This document shows, piece by piece, positions 1 through 6,943 of a DNA stretch of 9,075 nucleotides (the stretch's first letter is position 1; every line of letters begins with the position of its first letter). The notes under the pieces are model-generated. The model had not been told where the DNA came from, ran no database searches, and saw only the letters and a program-made list of their open reading frames with translations. Made by a program: the position numbers and the translations under genes. The stretch spans positions 1-9,075 of the forward strand of contig JAGTVF010000191.1 of assembly GCA_018224315.1 (NCBI GenBank), written 5' to 3'. Origin of the DNA: Desulfobacterales bacterium (GTDB taxonomy: Bacteria > Desulfobacterota > Desulfobacteria > Desulfobacterales > Desulfosalsimonadaceae).

Positions 1-42
1 CGATTTCTTTCATTAAGACCTCCGGTCTAAACAGATTTCAGC

Positions 43-85
43 GCACAGGGGCAATTGCCTTTTGTCTATCCCTGTGCTAATTTTT
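43..85 (+). terminator. Probable Rho-independent terminator of a gene left of the window
   Basis: An 8-bp perfect inverted repeat (GCACAGGG at 43-50, CCCTGTGC at 70-77) encloses a 19-nt loop and is followed at once by TAATTTTT. The shape fits an intrinsic terminator on the plus strand, although the loop is long and the U-tract is interrupted. No gene end is visible inside the window to its left, so the gene it would serve is off the edge. Confidence 0.4.
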
Positions 86-95
86 ACCCAAATGG

Positions 96-204
96 AGCGT
101 TTCAGATTTTTAAAAATCCGCTTAACATGGAAGCCCGAAAGTGGGGATCTGTTTTTAAAGCGACATTGAACGTTTACGGAAAAATCCGTAAACGCTCAGG
201 AGCG
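96..204. promoter_or_regulatory. Cluster of dyad-symmetric elements upstream of lysR
   Basis: Three dyads lie close together in a stretch richer in A and T than the flanking genes. The first has a perfect 14-bp palindrome, GATTTTTAAAAATC at 105-118, flanked by AGCG (96-99) and CGCT (119-122). The second is a 10-bp perfect hairpin with arms CGTTTACGGA (171-180) and TCCGTAAACG (185-194) and an AAAA loop. The third is CGCTCAGGAGCG at 193-204. The 9-mer AAAAATCCG occurs in both of the first two (112-120 and 180-188). None is followed by a T-run on the plus strand, so they are more likely protein-binding sites or RNA structures than terminators. No known riboswitch class was recognised. Confidence 0.4.
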
Positions 205-273
205 AAAAAACGGACCCCGACCGGAGGGCTTCCTTTAACGTGTATGCAATGTAAGTCCGGCAGGGCGTCTGCG

Positions 274-305
274 GCAAATTGCAAATTCTGATGGGTTTGC
301 GCAAA
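274..305. promoter_or_regulatory. Candidate LysR-family autoregulatory site (two palindromes)
   Basis: GCAA-A-TTGC at 274-282 and TTTGC-GCAAA at 296-305 are both perfect palindromes sharing the GCAA/TTGC half-site. Their centres are about 22 bp apart, close to two helical turns. They sit 34-65 bp upstream of the chosen lysR start. LysR-family proteins usually bind paired dyads near their own promoter, so an autoregulatory operator is a reasonable inference, but no -10/-35 boxes confirm it. Confidence 0.35.
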
Positions 306-338
306 TCAATTGAAAAAATCTATGGAAACGATTCTCAC

Positions 339-1244
339 ATGGATCTCTGGCAGCTCAAAATTTTTAAGACCGTTATTGACCTGGAGGGCTTTTCCCGGGC
401 AGCCGATGCCGTTCACCTCACCCAGCCCACGGTGAGCAGCCATATCCGGGATCTGGAAGCCCATTTCGGCTGCCGGTTGATTGACCGGATGGGCAAAACC
501 GCAAAAGCCACCCGGGCCGGGCAACTGTTGTATGAATATGCCGTCCGGATGCTTGCGCTGGCCGCGGAAACCGAAAGCGCGGTGGCTGAATTTCTGGGCC
601 ACATCAGCGGCCAGATCGCCATTGGCGGCAGCACCATTCCCGGAGGCTATATTCTGCCCCGGCAGATCGGGGGCTTTACCCGCACCTACCCTGAGGTGCG
701 CATCCGCCTTCATGTCAGCGATACCCGGCAGATCATTGATGACGTGCTGGACGGCCGGCTGGATTTCGGCATGGTGGGCGCGGAAGCCGAAAGCGGCCGG
801 ATTGTCCAAAAGGCGCTGATACGGGATGAAATGCAACTGATCGTCCGGGCCGATGATCCATGGGCAAACCGGAGGGAAATCGAACTGGACCGGCTCTGCA
901 CCCGGCCCTTTTTGCTCCGGGAGCCCGGATCCGGCACGAGAAAATCTTTGGAGCAGCAGCTGGCCCGGGCCGGGCTCAGCATGGACGGGTTTACGGTGGC
1001 CGCCGAACTGGGCAGCACGGCCGCGGTGATCCAGGGCATCAAAAGTGGTATGGGCATCTCCATCCTGTCGCCCATTGCCGTGGAAGACGAACTCAAAGCC
1101 GGATCATTGAAAGCCCTGGCTGTAACCGGCCTGGATCTCTTCCGGCATTTTTACCTCACCACCCATCGGGAGCGCACCCCTTCGCCGGCTGCCCGGGCCC
1201 TGATGGATTACCTGGAAAAACAGATGGCCCCGGAGGGCCTATAA
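339..1244 (+). CDS. LysR-type transcriptional regulator
   Basis: This is a 301-residue DNA-binding regulator of the usual LysR length. Residues 1-60 form the winged helix-turn-helix, with the family pattern FSRAADAVHLTQPTVSSHI at about 18-36. Residues 91-295 form the periplasmic-binding-protein-like effector domain, with the REPGSGTR segment at 194-201 and an SGMGISILSP segment at 236-245. The ATG at 339 is chosen because it gives the canonical MDLWQLKIF start and has GGAAA 10 nt upstream; an ATG at 291 and a TTG at 279 would add 16 or 20 residues foreign to the family. The whole sequence resembles the LysR subgroup associated with selenium metabolism in anaerobes, but no selenium gene is present here, so effector and targets are unknown. 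It converges on the efflux operon, so it is not arranged as that operon's classical divergent regulator. Confidence 0.94.
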   Translation: MDLWQLKIFKTVIDLEGFSRAADAVHLTQPTVSSHIRDLEAHFGCRLIDRMGKTAKATRAGQLLYEYAVRMLALAAETESAVAEFLGHISGQIAIGGSTIPGGYILPRQIGGFTRTYPEVRIRLHVSDTRQIIDDVLDGRLDFGMVGAEAESGRIVQKALIRDEMQLIVRADDPWANRREIELDRLCTRPFLLREPGSGTRKSLEQQLARAGLSMDGFTVAAELGSTAAVIQGIKSGMGISILSPIAVEDELKAGSLKALAVTGLDLFRHFYLTTHRERTPSPAARALMDYLEKQMAPEGL

Positions 1245-1247
1245 GTC

Positions 1248-1298
1248 ATAAGAGGGATATAAAAGCCTTCTTTCATATCGGACTTGTCGGCCCCTTAT
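1248..1298. terminator. Weak dyad in the convergent lysR/acrB gap
   Basis: Between the two facing stop codons, ATAAG-A-GGG (1248-1256) can pair with CCC-CTTAT (1291-1298), leaving a one-base bulge and a 34-nt loop. It spans most of the 59-bp gap and could act as a bidirectional terminator. The loop is long and no clean U-tract follows on either strand, so support is weak. Confidence 0.25.
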
Positions 1299-1303
1299 CG
1301 CGC

Positions 1304-4300
1304 TTATCGTTGTTCTGCGGTTGTCCCGTTCCGACTCCCGGCAGATTGTTTGACCCGGAACAGCCGGTATACCAAAACAAAAAAGAAAGGTGCGTAAAAC
1401 ACCACAAACAGGGTGGCAGCGGAGATGCCGCCCAGCACCCCGATGCTGATCGCATTCTGCGCCCCTGAGCCCGGACCGGAGGCAAAGGCAAGCGGCATGA
1501 CACCCAGGATAAAGGTCAAGGATGTCATCAATATGGGGCGCAGTCGCTGTTTTGCCGCATGGAATGCGGCATCATAGGCGCTCATGCCGTCTTGAAAATT
1601 GTTTTTTGCAAATTCGACAATCAGGATCGCATTTTTTGCCGCCAGCCCGATGGTCATCAGCAGGCCTACCTGAAAATAGACGTCATTGGCCTGGGAACTG
1701 AGCCAGGTGCTCAAAAGCGCCCCAAATATGCCGAAAGGCACGATCAGGATAATGGCCAGCGGAATCGCCCAGCTCTCATAAAGTGCGGCCAGTGCCAGAA
1801 AGACCGCAATCACGGAGATGGCATAGAGCAAAGGGGCCTGACTGCCGGCCTGCCGCTCCTCGTAGGAAAGACCCGTCCATTCGATCCCGATGCCCTGGGG
1901 CAGGCTTTTGGCAAGCGCTGCGACCTCCTGCAGCGCTTGTCCGGAGCTGACGCCCCCGGCTGCCGACCCCTGGATTTCAAGTGAGGAAGAACCGTTAAAC
2001 CGGTTCAATTGCGGAGATCCATGGGTCCAGGCCCCGGAGCCGAATTCGGCAAGCGGCACCATACCCCCGGATTGGTTTCGAACATACCAGCGGCCGATAT
2101 CGTCAGGCATCATCCGGTAAGGGGCATCGGCCTGCACATAGACCCTTTTGACCCGGCCCTTTTCCAGAAAGTCGTTTACATATGTCCCGCCCAGGGCCGT
2201 GCTGAGTGTCTGATTGACAGCGGCAATCGGCACGCCCATGGCCCGTGCCTTTACAGCATCGATGCGCAGATTGTACTGCGGGGTGTCGCTCAACCCGTTA
2301 TAGCGAACCTGTGTCAGAAGGGGGCTGCTGTTTGCCTTTCCCAGCATCTGGTTCATGGCATCGGACAGGGCCTCATTGCCGAGGCCCGCCCGGTCCACCA
2401 GCTGGAATTCAAACCCGCTGGCATTGCCCAGGGCGGATACCGGCGGCGGGACAATGGGGATGATAAACGCGTCGCGCACCCCGGAAAGCTGTTGCCGGGC
2501 CTTTTGCTGAATCCTGAAAACAGAGTTTTCCTCGCCCCTCTGCTCCCAGTCCTTGAGCGCGATAAACGCCGCGCCCACATTCTGGCCCCTGCCGGCAAAA
2601 CTGAACCCGGCCGCGGCAAAAATCCCATCCACGGCACCGCCGACCTCGTCGAGATAGAAATCCTCGATTTTTTTAATTTTTTCAAGTGTCCGCTCCAATG
2701 TCGCGCTCGGCGGCCCGTCGAGCATCACAAACATCCGGCCCTGATCCTCGTCGGGCAGAAAAGATGTCGGAATCCGGAAGAACAGCATCCCGCTTGCCGC
2801 CGCCAGAACAATAAATACAAAAGGCAGCACAATGCGGCGTTTCATTAATGTATGTAAAAGCCGTGCATGGCCGTTTTGCACTTTCTCATACCCGCGGTTG
2901 AACAAACCAAACGGCCCGGTGCGTTTGCGGCGCCTCCCGGGCCTCAGGACCATGGCACAGAGCGACGGTGAAAGGCTCAGCGCAATAAACAGCGAAATGG
3001 CCATGGCTGCGGCCATGGTGATGGAAAACTGCCGGTAGATGGCCCCCGTGGCTCCCTGAAAAAAGCTCATGGGCAGAAAAACCGCCCAGAGTACGGTGGT
3101 CGTGCCCACAAGCGCGCCCGAAATCTCCCGCATGGAGACAAAGGCAGCCTGCCTGGATGTCAGGGTCTTATCTTCTTCCAGCCTGCGCTGGACGTTTTCC
3201 GTGACCACAATGGCGTCATCGACCAGCATGCCGATGGTCAGAACAAGTGCAAACAGCGTCAGCAGGTTGATGGAATAGCCGAGGGCCGATAAACAGGCAA
3301 ATGTGCCCAGAAGCACCACCGGGATGGCCACCGCCGGGATGAAGGTGGCCCGCACGGTTTGAAGGAATATGAAAATCACCAGCACAACCATGCCGATGGC
3401 CAGGCCCAACGTTTTGACCACCTCGGTGATCGAGGCCCGGATAAAGGGGGAAATATCGACCGGATAGGCGGTTGCGATGCCTTCCGGGAAAATCGGCCGG
3501 AACTCTTCCACCCGGTCCTTGACGGCCTGTATGGTTTCCAGGGCATTGGCGCCGGGGGCCAGCTGGATGGCAATGCCGGCGGCGGGATTCCGTTTGTACC
3601 GGCCGATAATGCTGTAGCTTTCCGCGCCGATCTCGATGCGGGCCACATCACCGAGGGTGACCCTGGATCCATCCGGGGCCACCGTAAGCAGAATCTGCGC
3701 AAACTCTTCGGGCGTCTCCAGAAGGGACTGGGCGGTGATGGTCGCATTGATCTGCTGGCCCTCGACACTCGGTGCACCCCCGATCTCGCCGGTGGCCAGC
3801 TGCACGTTTTGCTCCTGTATAGCGCCGATCACATCCAGGGCCGTAATTTTGTAGTTGTACATGGCCGATGGATCGAGCCACACCCGCATGGCATGCTCCG
3901 GGCCAAAGGCATTGATCTCGCCGACCCCGTCGACCCGGCTCAGCGGTTCCACCAGATTGGAGGCAATGAAATCGGAAATATCGTTTCGGTCAAGCGTGCC
4001 GTCTTCCGCGTAAAACCCGACGATCAGCGCGTAACTGCTGCCGGATTTGCGAACAGAGACGCCCTGCTGCTGAACGATTGAAGGCAGGGAGGCCTGGGCC
4101 TGGGAGACTTTGTTCTGGGTCTGCACCTGGGCGATATCCGGATCCGTGCCCGGCTCAAAGGTCAGGGTAATGCTCGCCCGCCCGGCAGAGGAGCTGGTGG
4201 CCTGAATATAGCGCAGGTTGTCGATTCCTGTAAGATTCTGTTCAATCACCTGCGTGACGGTATTTTCGAGCGTTTCGGCCGAGGCGCCCGGATAGTTTGC

Positions 4301-4441
4301 CGAAACCACAATTTTCGGAGCGGCGATCGTCGGATACTGCTCCACGGGCAGCAGAAAAATGGAAAGCGCGCCCGCCCCCATGATGGCCAGTGCGATGACC
4401 CACGCAAAAATCGGCCGGTTGATGAAAAAGCGCGACAGCAT
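1304..4441 (-). CDS. acrB: RND efflux transporter, AcrB/MexB-type (HAE1) inner-membrane pump
   Basis: This is a 1045-residue proton-driven multidrug exporter, full length for the family (AcrB is 1049). It has the duplicated RND layout: TM1 at about 10-30, a large periplasmic loop at 31-335, TM2-TM6 at about 341-497, TM7 near 538-556, a second loop at 557-870, and TM8-TM12 to about 1025. The proton-relay aspartates are D408 and D409 in GMLVDDAIVVTENV (AcrB D407/D408), and the partner lysine is K936 in GLAAKNAIL (AcrB K940). The FLPDEDQG segment (561-568) and GSGAQNAIS (991-999) are also typical. The start lies 3 nt after the adaptor stop, with AGAGG 9 nt upstream inside the adaptor's last codons, so the two are probably translationally coupled. 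Substrates cannot be read from sequence. The symbol is by family; mexB or another paralogue name would fit equally. Confidence 0.97.
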   Translation of the reverse strand: MLSRFFINRPIFAWVIALAIMGAGALSIFLLPVEQYPTIAAPKIVVSANYPGASAETLENTVTQVIEQNLTGIDNLRYIQATSSSAGRASITLTFEPGTDPDIAQVQTQNKVSQAQASLPSIVQQQGVSVRKSGSSYALIVGFYAEDGTLDRNDISDFIASNLVEPLSRVDGVGEINAFGPEHAMRVWLDPSAMYNYKITALDVIGAIQEQNVQLATGEIGGAPSVEGQQINATITAQSLLETPEEFAQILLTVAPDGSRVTLGDVARIEIGAESYSIIGRYKRNPAAGIAIQLAPGANALETIQAVKDRVEEFRPIFPEGIATAYPVDISPFIRASITEVVKTLGLAIGMVVLVIFIFLQTVRATFIPAVAIPVVLLGTFACLSALGYSINLLTLFALVLTIGMLVDDAIVVTENVQRRLEEDKTLTSRQAAFVSMREISGALVGTTTVLWAVFLPMSFFQGATGAIYRQFSITMAAAMAISLFIALSLSPSLCAMVLRPGRRRKRTGPFGLFNRGYEKVQNGHARLLHTLMKRRIVLPFVFIVLAAASGMLFFRIPTSFLPDEDQGRMFVMLDGPPSATLERTLEKIKKIEDFYLDEVGGAVDGIFAAAGFSFAGRGQNVGAAFIALKDWEQRGEENSVFRIQQKARQQLSGVRDAFIIPIVPPPVSALGNASGFEFQLVDRAGLGNEALSDAMNQMLGKANSSPLLTQVRYNGLSDTPQYNLRIDAVKARAMGVPIAAVNQTLSTALGGTYVNDFLEKGRVKRVYVQADAPYRMMPDDIGRWYVRNQSGGMVPLAEFGSGAWTHGSPQLNRFNGSSSLEIQGSAAGGVSSGQALQEVAALAKSLPQGIGIEWTGLSYEERQAGSQAPLLYAISVIAVFLALAALYESWAIPLAIILIVPFGIFGALLSTWLSSQANDVYFQVGLLMTIGLAAKNAILIVEFAKNNFQDGMSAYDAAFHAAKQRLRPILMTSLTFILGVMPLAFASGPGSGAQNAISIGVLGGISAATLFVVFYAPFFFVLVYRLFRVKQSAGSRNGTTAEQR

Positions 4442-4444
4442 TGC

Positions 4445-5677
4445 CTAAGACCTCTTTTTGCCCGAAAGGCCGGTTTTCCCGGCGCCCTCCGGATCCGGAT
4501 TATGGCCCGGATCTTTTTTTTTTTCAAGCGGCATGGGCGCTACCGCCGTTCCCTGGCGCAGCTTCATTGTCCCCTCCACGATCACCCTGTCGCCGGCCTC
4601 AAGGCCTTCACGGATCACCCAGTTGTTCCTGTATGCAGCACCGGTTTTCACGCCGCGCTTTTCCGCCTGGTTGCTTTCGCCGATCACCCAGACGGAATTT
4701 GTGCCGTCTGGTTCGATGATCACGCTTTTCTGGGGGACAACAATGGCCTCCATGGCCCTGGCCAGCTCCAGGGAGGCCCGCACGAACATGCCCGGCAGCA
4801 GTGCGGTGTCCGGATTGGGAATCACCGATCGCAGGCGGATGGTGCCGGTCTGCGGGTCGACAAACAAATCAGCGGCATCGAGTGCACCGGCATGGGGATA
4901 GGGTTCTTCTGAACTGCCGTGCAGCAGAATCACGCGATATTCGGTTTCCGGCTTTCCCTTCATCCGGTCGGCCATGATGCGCTGCTGCACTTGCCGGGCT
5001 TCTGAGGCCGACTGCGACAGGTCCACATAGACCGGGTCCAGCTGCCGGATCGTGGCCAAAGCGCTCTGTTGACCGGCCGTGACCAGCGCGCCCTCGGTTA
5101 CGCCGGACGGCCCGATATAGCCGCTGATCGGGGCGTAGACCTTTGTGTAGTCGAGATTGATTTTGGCGGTCCGCACTGCGGCTTCGGCCAGCGCGACGGC
5201 CGCCCTGGCCTGCTCCAAATCGGCCATGGCGTTGTCGTAGACCTGCTCGCTAATCGCTTTGGCGCCGATCAGGCGTTCGTAGCGGCCGGCCAGGGCGGCC
5301 GCGTTTTTCAGCTTTGCCCGGCCATCCTGCAGCCCGGCTTTGGCGCTCTGCAAGTCAGCCTCATAGCGGGCCGGATCGATCTGGTAGAGCTGCCGGCCTT
5401 TTTCCACAAAGCTGCCTTCCCTGAACAGCCGGGATTGGATGATACCGCCTACCTGAGGCCTGATTTCGGCTATGCGATAGGCTTTTACCCGGCCGGGCAG
5501 TTCATTGGACAGCGTGATCCGCTGGGGCTGCACTGTGATGTATCCCACCTCGGGCGGGCCTGGGGCGGCTTCTGATGAAGAACCGCCGCCTTTCTGGTCT
5601 TCGGGGTTCTGATCCGCACAAGCCAAAAGCAGGATGACGCATACCAGAATGAAAAACACGCTCAGATAAAATCTCAT
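4445..5677 (-). CDS. acrA: RND efflux periplasmic adaptor (membrane fusion) lipoprotein, AcrA-type
   Basis: This is a 410-residue adaptor that bridges the RND pump and an outer-membrane channel. It starts with a lipoprotein signal: a hydrophobic stretch at residues 4-19 ending in lipobox LLAC, which makes C20 the lipidated residue. The order is then a lipoyl half (about 61-100, including PGRVKAYRIAEIRPQVGG), a helical hairpin (about 104-172), the second lipoyl half (about 173-205, YAPISGYIGPSGVTEGALV), a beta-barrel (about 210-305, LLPGMFVRASLE) and the membrane-proximal domain (to about 380), with a polar tail rich in K, G and P. The hairpin tip keeps R132, L136 and S143, equivalent to the RLS motif by which AcrA meets TolC. 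The ATG at 5677 is preferred over one at 5764 because it puts the signal peptide at the N-terminus and has AAGG 7 nt upstream. It is first in the operon with the transporter. Confidence 0.96.
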   Translation of the reverse strand: MRFYLSVFFILVCVILLLACADQNPEDQKGGGSSSEAAPGPPEVGYITVQPQRITLSNELPGRVKAYRIAEIRPQVGGIIQSRLFREGSFVEKGRQLYQIDPARYEADLQSAKAGLQDGRAKLKNAAALAGRYERLIGAKAISEQVYDNAMADLEQARAAVALAEAAVRTAKINLDYTKVYAPISGYIGPSGVTEGALVTAGQQSALATIRQLDPVYVDLSQSASEARQVQQRIMADRMKGKPETEYRVILLHGSSEEPYPHAGALDAADLFVDPQTGTIRLRSVIPNPDTALLPGMFVRASLELARAMEAIVVPQKSVIIEPDGTNSVWVIGESNQAEKRGVKTGAAYRNNWVIREGLEAGDRVIVEGTMKLRQGTAVAPMPLEKKKDPGHNPDPEGAGKTGLSGKKRS

Positions 5678-6008
5678 GTCAAAACCTTGTAACAATGGGT
5701 CTGCAGCCAAAAGTTCACCATCATGAACCGGTTTTTCGGCATCCCCCCGTATGCGATAGGGCAACCCCCGGCAGGTTGATAACGGTCCCCGGTTCCGGCA
5801 ATTTCTGATGGGTTTCGTTTTCCAAACGTTTAGCTGTGATGTATACCATGAAATTTAGTTAACCGGACCGGAAAAATTCAGTGACCCGGGGCAAAAAATG
5901 CGGTTTTCCACTGGCCCGGTGCGGGGGGTATAAAATCCAGCCCCCGGCTTGACCGGTACTGCGGCGTCTGCTAAGGAAAAACCAACCTTTGCATAACACC
6001 AGGACATT
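5678..6008. promoter_or_regulatory. Divergent intergenic region between the efflux operon and trmJ
   Basis: This 331-bp stretch must hold the promoters for acrA (leftward) and trmJ (rightward), but no well-matched -35/-10 pair was found for either. It contains possible operator symmetry: AAACGTTT at 5824-5831, GTATAC at 5841-5846, GTTAAC at 5858-5863 and tandem CCGG-A-CCGG at 5863-5871. A GC hairpin (CGGGGG at 5922-5927 with CCCCCG at 5941-5946) encloses TATAAA at 5929-5934, and TTGACC lies at 5949-5954; either could contribute to trmJ expression but neither has a good partner box. No divergent TetR-type repressor gene is present, unlike many acrAB loci. Confidence 0.4.
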
Positions 6009-6803
6009 ATGGATCAGCACCCCTTTTTGAAAAATATCGCCATTGTCTTAAACCGGCCCAGATACCCGGAAAACATCGGGGCCGCGGCCCGGGCCATGTG
6101 CAACATGGGCCTGTGCCGCCTGATCGTGGTCAGCCCGGAAAACTTTGATACCGGCCGGATTCTCACCCTGGCCACCCATGCGGCCGCAGACGTGGCCAAT
6201 GCCATAGAAGTCTGGGATGATCTGCAAGCCGCCCTCGGGGATTTCAGCTATGTGGCCGGCACCACCGCCCGGCTCGGGGGCCGGCGCCAGGCCCTTTCCT
6301 CCCCGGAAAAAACAGCCGCAAAACTGATTTCCGTAAGCGCCCAAAACAAGGCGGCTGTTTTGTTCGGCCCGGAGGACCGGGGCCTGACCAATGCCGAACT
6401 GCGGCTCTGCCACGGCCTGGTCCACATTCCCACTGCCCGGTTTTCCTCCATCAACCTGGCCCACTCGGTGACCATTCTCTGCTATGAATTGTTTAAGGCC
6501 GCCCTTGCTCCGCCAAAGACGTTTTCCCCGAAACTGGCCGACCGCAGGCAGCTCGATGCCATGTACGCCCAGTTAACCGAAACCCTGGTGCGCATCAACT
6601 ATCTTCAGCCGGAAAACCCGGATCACTGGATGGACCGGTTCCGGCGGTTTTTCTCCCGCCTGCCCCTGCGCGCCGGGGAGGTCAGCCTGATCCGGGGTAT
6701 CTGCCGGCAGATCAACTGGTATGCGGGCAAATGCTACAAAGACGGACAAAACGGCAAGCCCCCGGACCCGGCCCTTGGCCTTGACAATGCCGACGATGGC
6801 TAA
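6009..6803 (+). CDS. trmJ: tRNA (cytidine/uridine-32 2'-O)-methyltransferase TrmJ
   Basis: This is a 264-residue SPOUT-fold methyltransferase that uses S-adenosylmethionine to methylate the 2'-hydroxyl of nucleotide 32 in the tRNA anticodon loop, acting as a dimer in the cytoplasm. All three SpoU/TrmH motifs are present: motif 1 ENIGAAARAM (21-30, with the catalytic-type arginine R28), motif 2 VLFGPEDRGLTN (117-128) and motif 3 FSSINLAHSVTILCYEL (145-161). The trefoil-knot SAM site lies between motifs 2 and 3. The C-terminal helical part (about 179-240, with RRFFSRLPLRAGEVSLIRGI) is the extension that separates TrmJ from other TrmH-family enzymes. Length fits TrmJ; the last 20 or so residues look like an unconserved tail. 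The start has AGGA only 4 nt upstream, a short spacing. A related SpoU-family specificity cannot be fully excluded. Confidence 0.92.
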   Translation: MDQHPFLKNIAIVLNRPRYPENIGAAARAMCNMGLCRLIVVSPENFDTGRILTLATHAAADVANAIEVWDDLQAALGDFSYVAGTTARLGGRRQALSSPEKTAAKLISVSAQNKAAVLFGPEDRGLTNAELRLCHGLVHIPTARFSSINLAHSVTILCYELFKAALAPPKTFSPKLADRRQLDAMYAQLTETLVRINYLQPENPDHWMDRFRRFFSRLPLRAGEVSLIRGICRQINWYAGKCYKDGQNGKPPDPALGLDNADDG

Positions 6804-6847
6804 ACCCTGGCCTGTCGATTTGCAGCCCGGCCATCTGCATGAATTTC

Positions 6848-6875
6848 TTGACATCTTCCGGATTTCCCATAAAAA
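6848..6875 (+). promoter_or_regulatory. Candidate sigma-70-type promoter for the AOR gene
   Basis: A perfect -35 hexamer TTGACA (6848-6853) is followed after 16 nt by TAAAAA (6870-6875), a 4-of-6 match to the -10 consensus. Transcription would start near 6882 and give a leader of about 60 nt. This suggests the AOR gene can be transcribed independently of trmJ. It is a sequence match only. Confidence 0.45.
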
Positions 6876-6929
6876 TAGAACAAGAAACCAATTCTGCGTT
6901 TTCCCGATCCTTTAACCAGCCTGAATTAT

Positions 6930-6937
6930 AAGGAGGT
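6930..6937 (+). promoter_or_regulatory. Strong Shine-Dalgarno of the AOR gene
   Basis: AAGGAGGT matches the anti-Shine-Dalgarno almost completely and ends 6 nt before the ATG at 6944. It fixes that start codon and is the best ribosome binding site in the window, suggesting efficient translation. Confidence 0.85.
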
Positions 6938-6943
6938 ACTCTC

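Larger units (their letters stand above)
1..338. other. Non-coding region upstream of lysR
   Basis: No convincing gene is seen here. One frame is open from a TTG at 55 to a stop at 291, but the peptide is unrecognised, has no good ribosome binding site and overlaps all the hairpins. The region holds the terminator-like hairpin, the dyad cluster and the two lysR-proximal palindromes listed separately, plus a short hairpin at 16-28 (AGACC/GGTCT arms). No clear -35/-10 pair could be fixed for lysR. No tRNA, including a selenocysteine tRNA, was found. Confidence 0.6.
6804..6943. other. trmJ-AOR intergenic spacer
   Basis: This 140-bp spacer contains the candidate AOR promoter and Shine-Dalgarno listed separately. 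A 6-bp dyad (GATGGC at 6795-6800, GCCATC at 6830-6835) overlaps the trmJ stop but has no following T-run, so it is not a convincing terminator. No supported gene is seen on either strand. Confidence 0.5.

Noticed and set aside
195..290. Possible riboswitch or selenocysteine tRNA before lysR
   Set aside because: CGGAC (211-215) can pair with GTCCG (255-259), but no tRNA arms, UCA anticodon or known riboswitch core could be matched.
55..291. Small open frame (78 codons from TTG, or 54 codons from the ATG at 127) ending with a CMQC segment and a further cysteine
   Set aside because: No ribosome binding site, no recognisable family, and it runs through all the upstream hairpins. The basic, cysteine-bearing tail is not enough to call a gene.
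279..338. Extended lysR start at TTG 279 or ATG 291
   Set aside because: The extra 16-20 residues are absent from the LysR family, whose proteins begin close to the MDLxQLxxF pattern, and the extension overlaps the candidate operator.
2009..4081. Long plus-strand open frames opposite acrB
   Set aside because: They are antisense to an unmistakable full-length RND transporter, carry no recognisable domains, and reflect GC-rich codon bias.
5678..5764. Longer acrA start at 5764
   Set aside because: It would bury the lipoprotein signal peptide 29 residues inside the protein; the ATG at 5677 has both the signal and a good AAGG.
5922..5946. GC hairpin as a terminator
   Set aside because: The 6-bp stem is not followed by a T-run on either strand, and no gene ends here.
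6809..6824. Sigma-54-like -24/-12 element (TGGCCT to TTTGCA)
   Set aside because: The GG-to-GC distance is 13 rather than the required 12, and sigma-54 promoters tolerate little variation in spacing.
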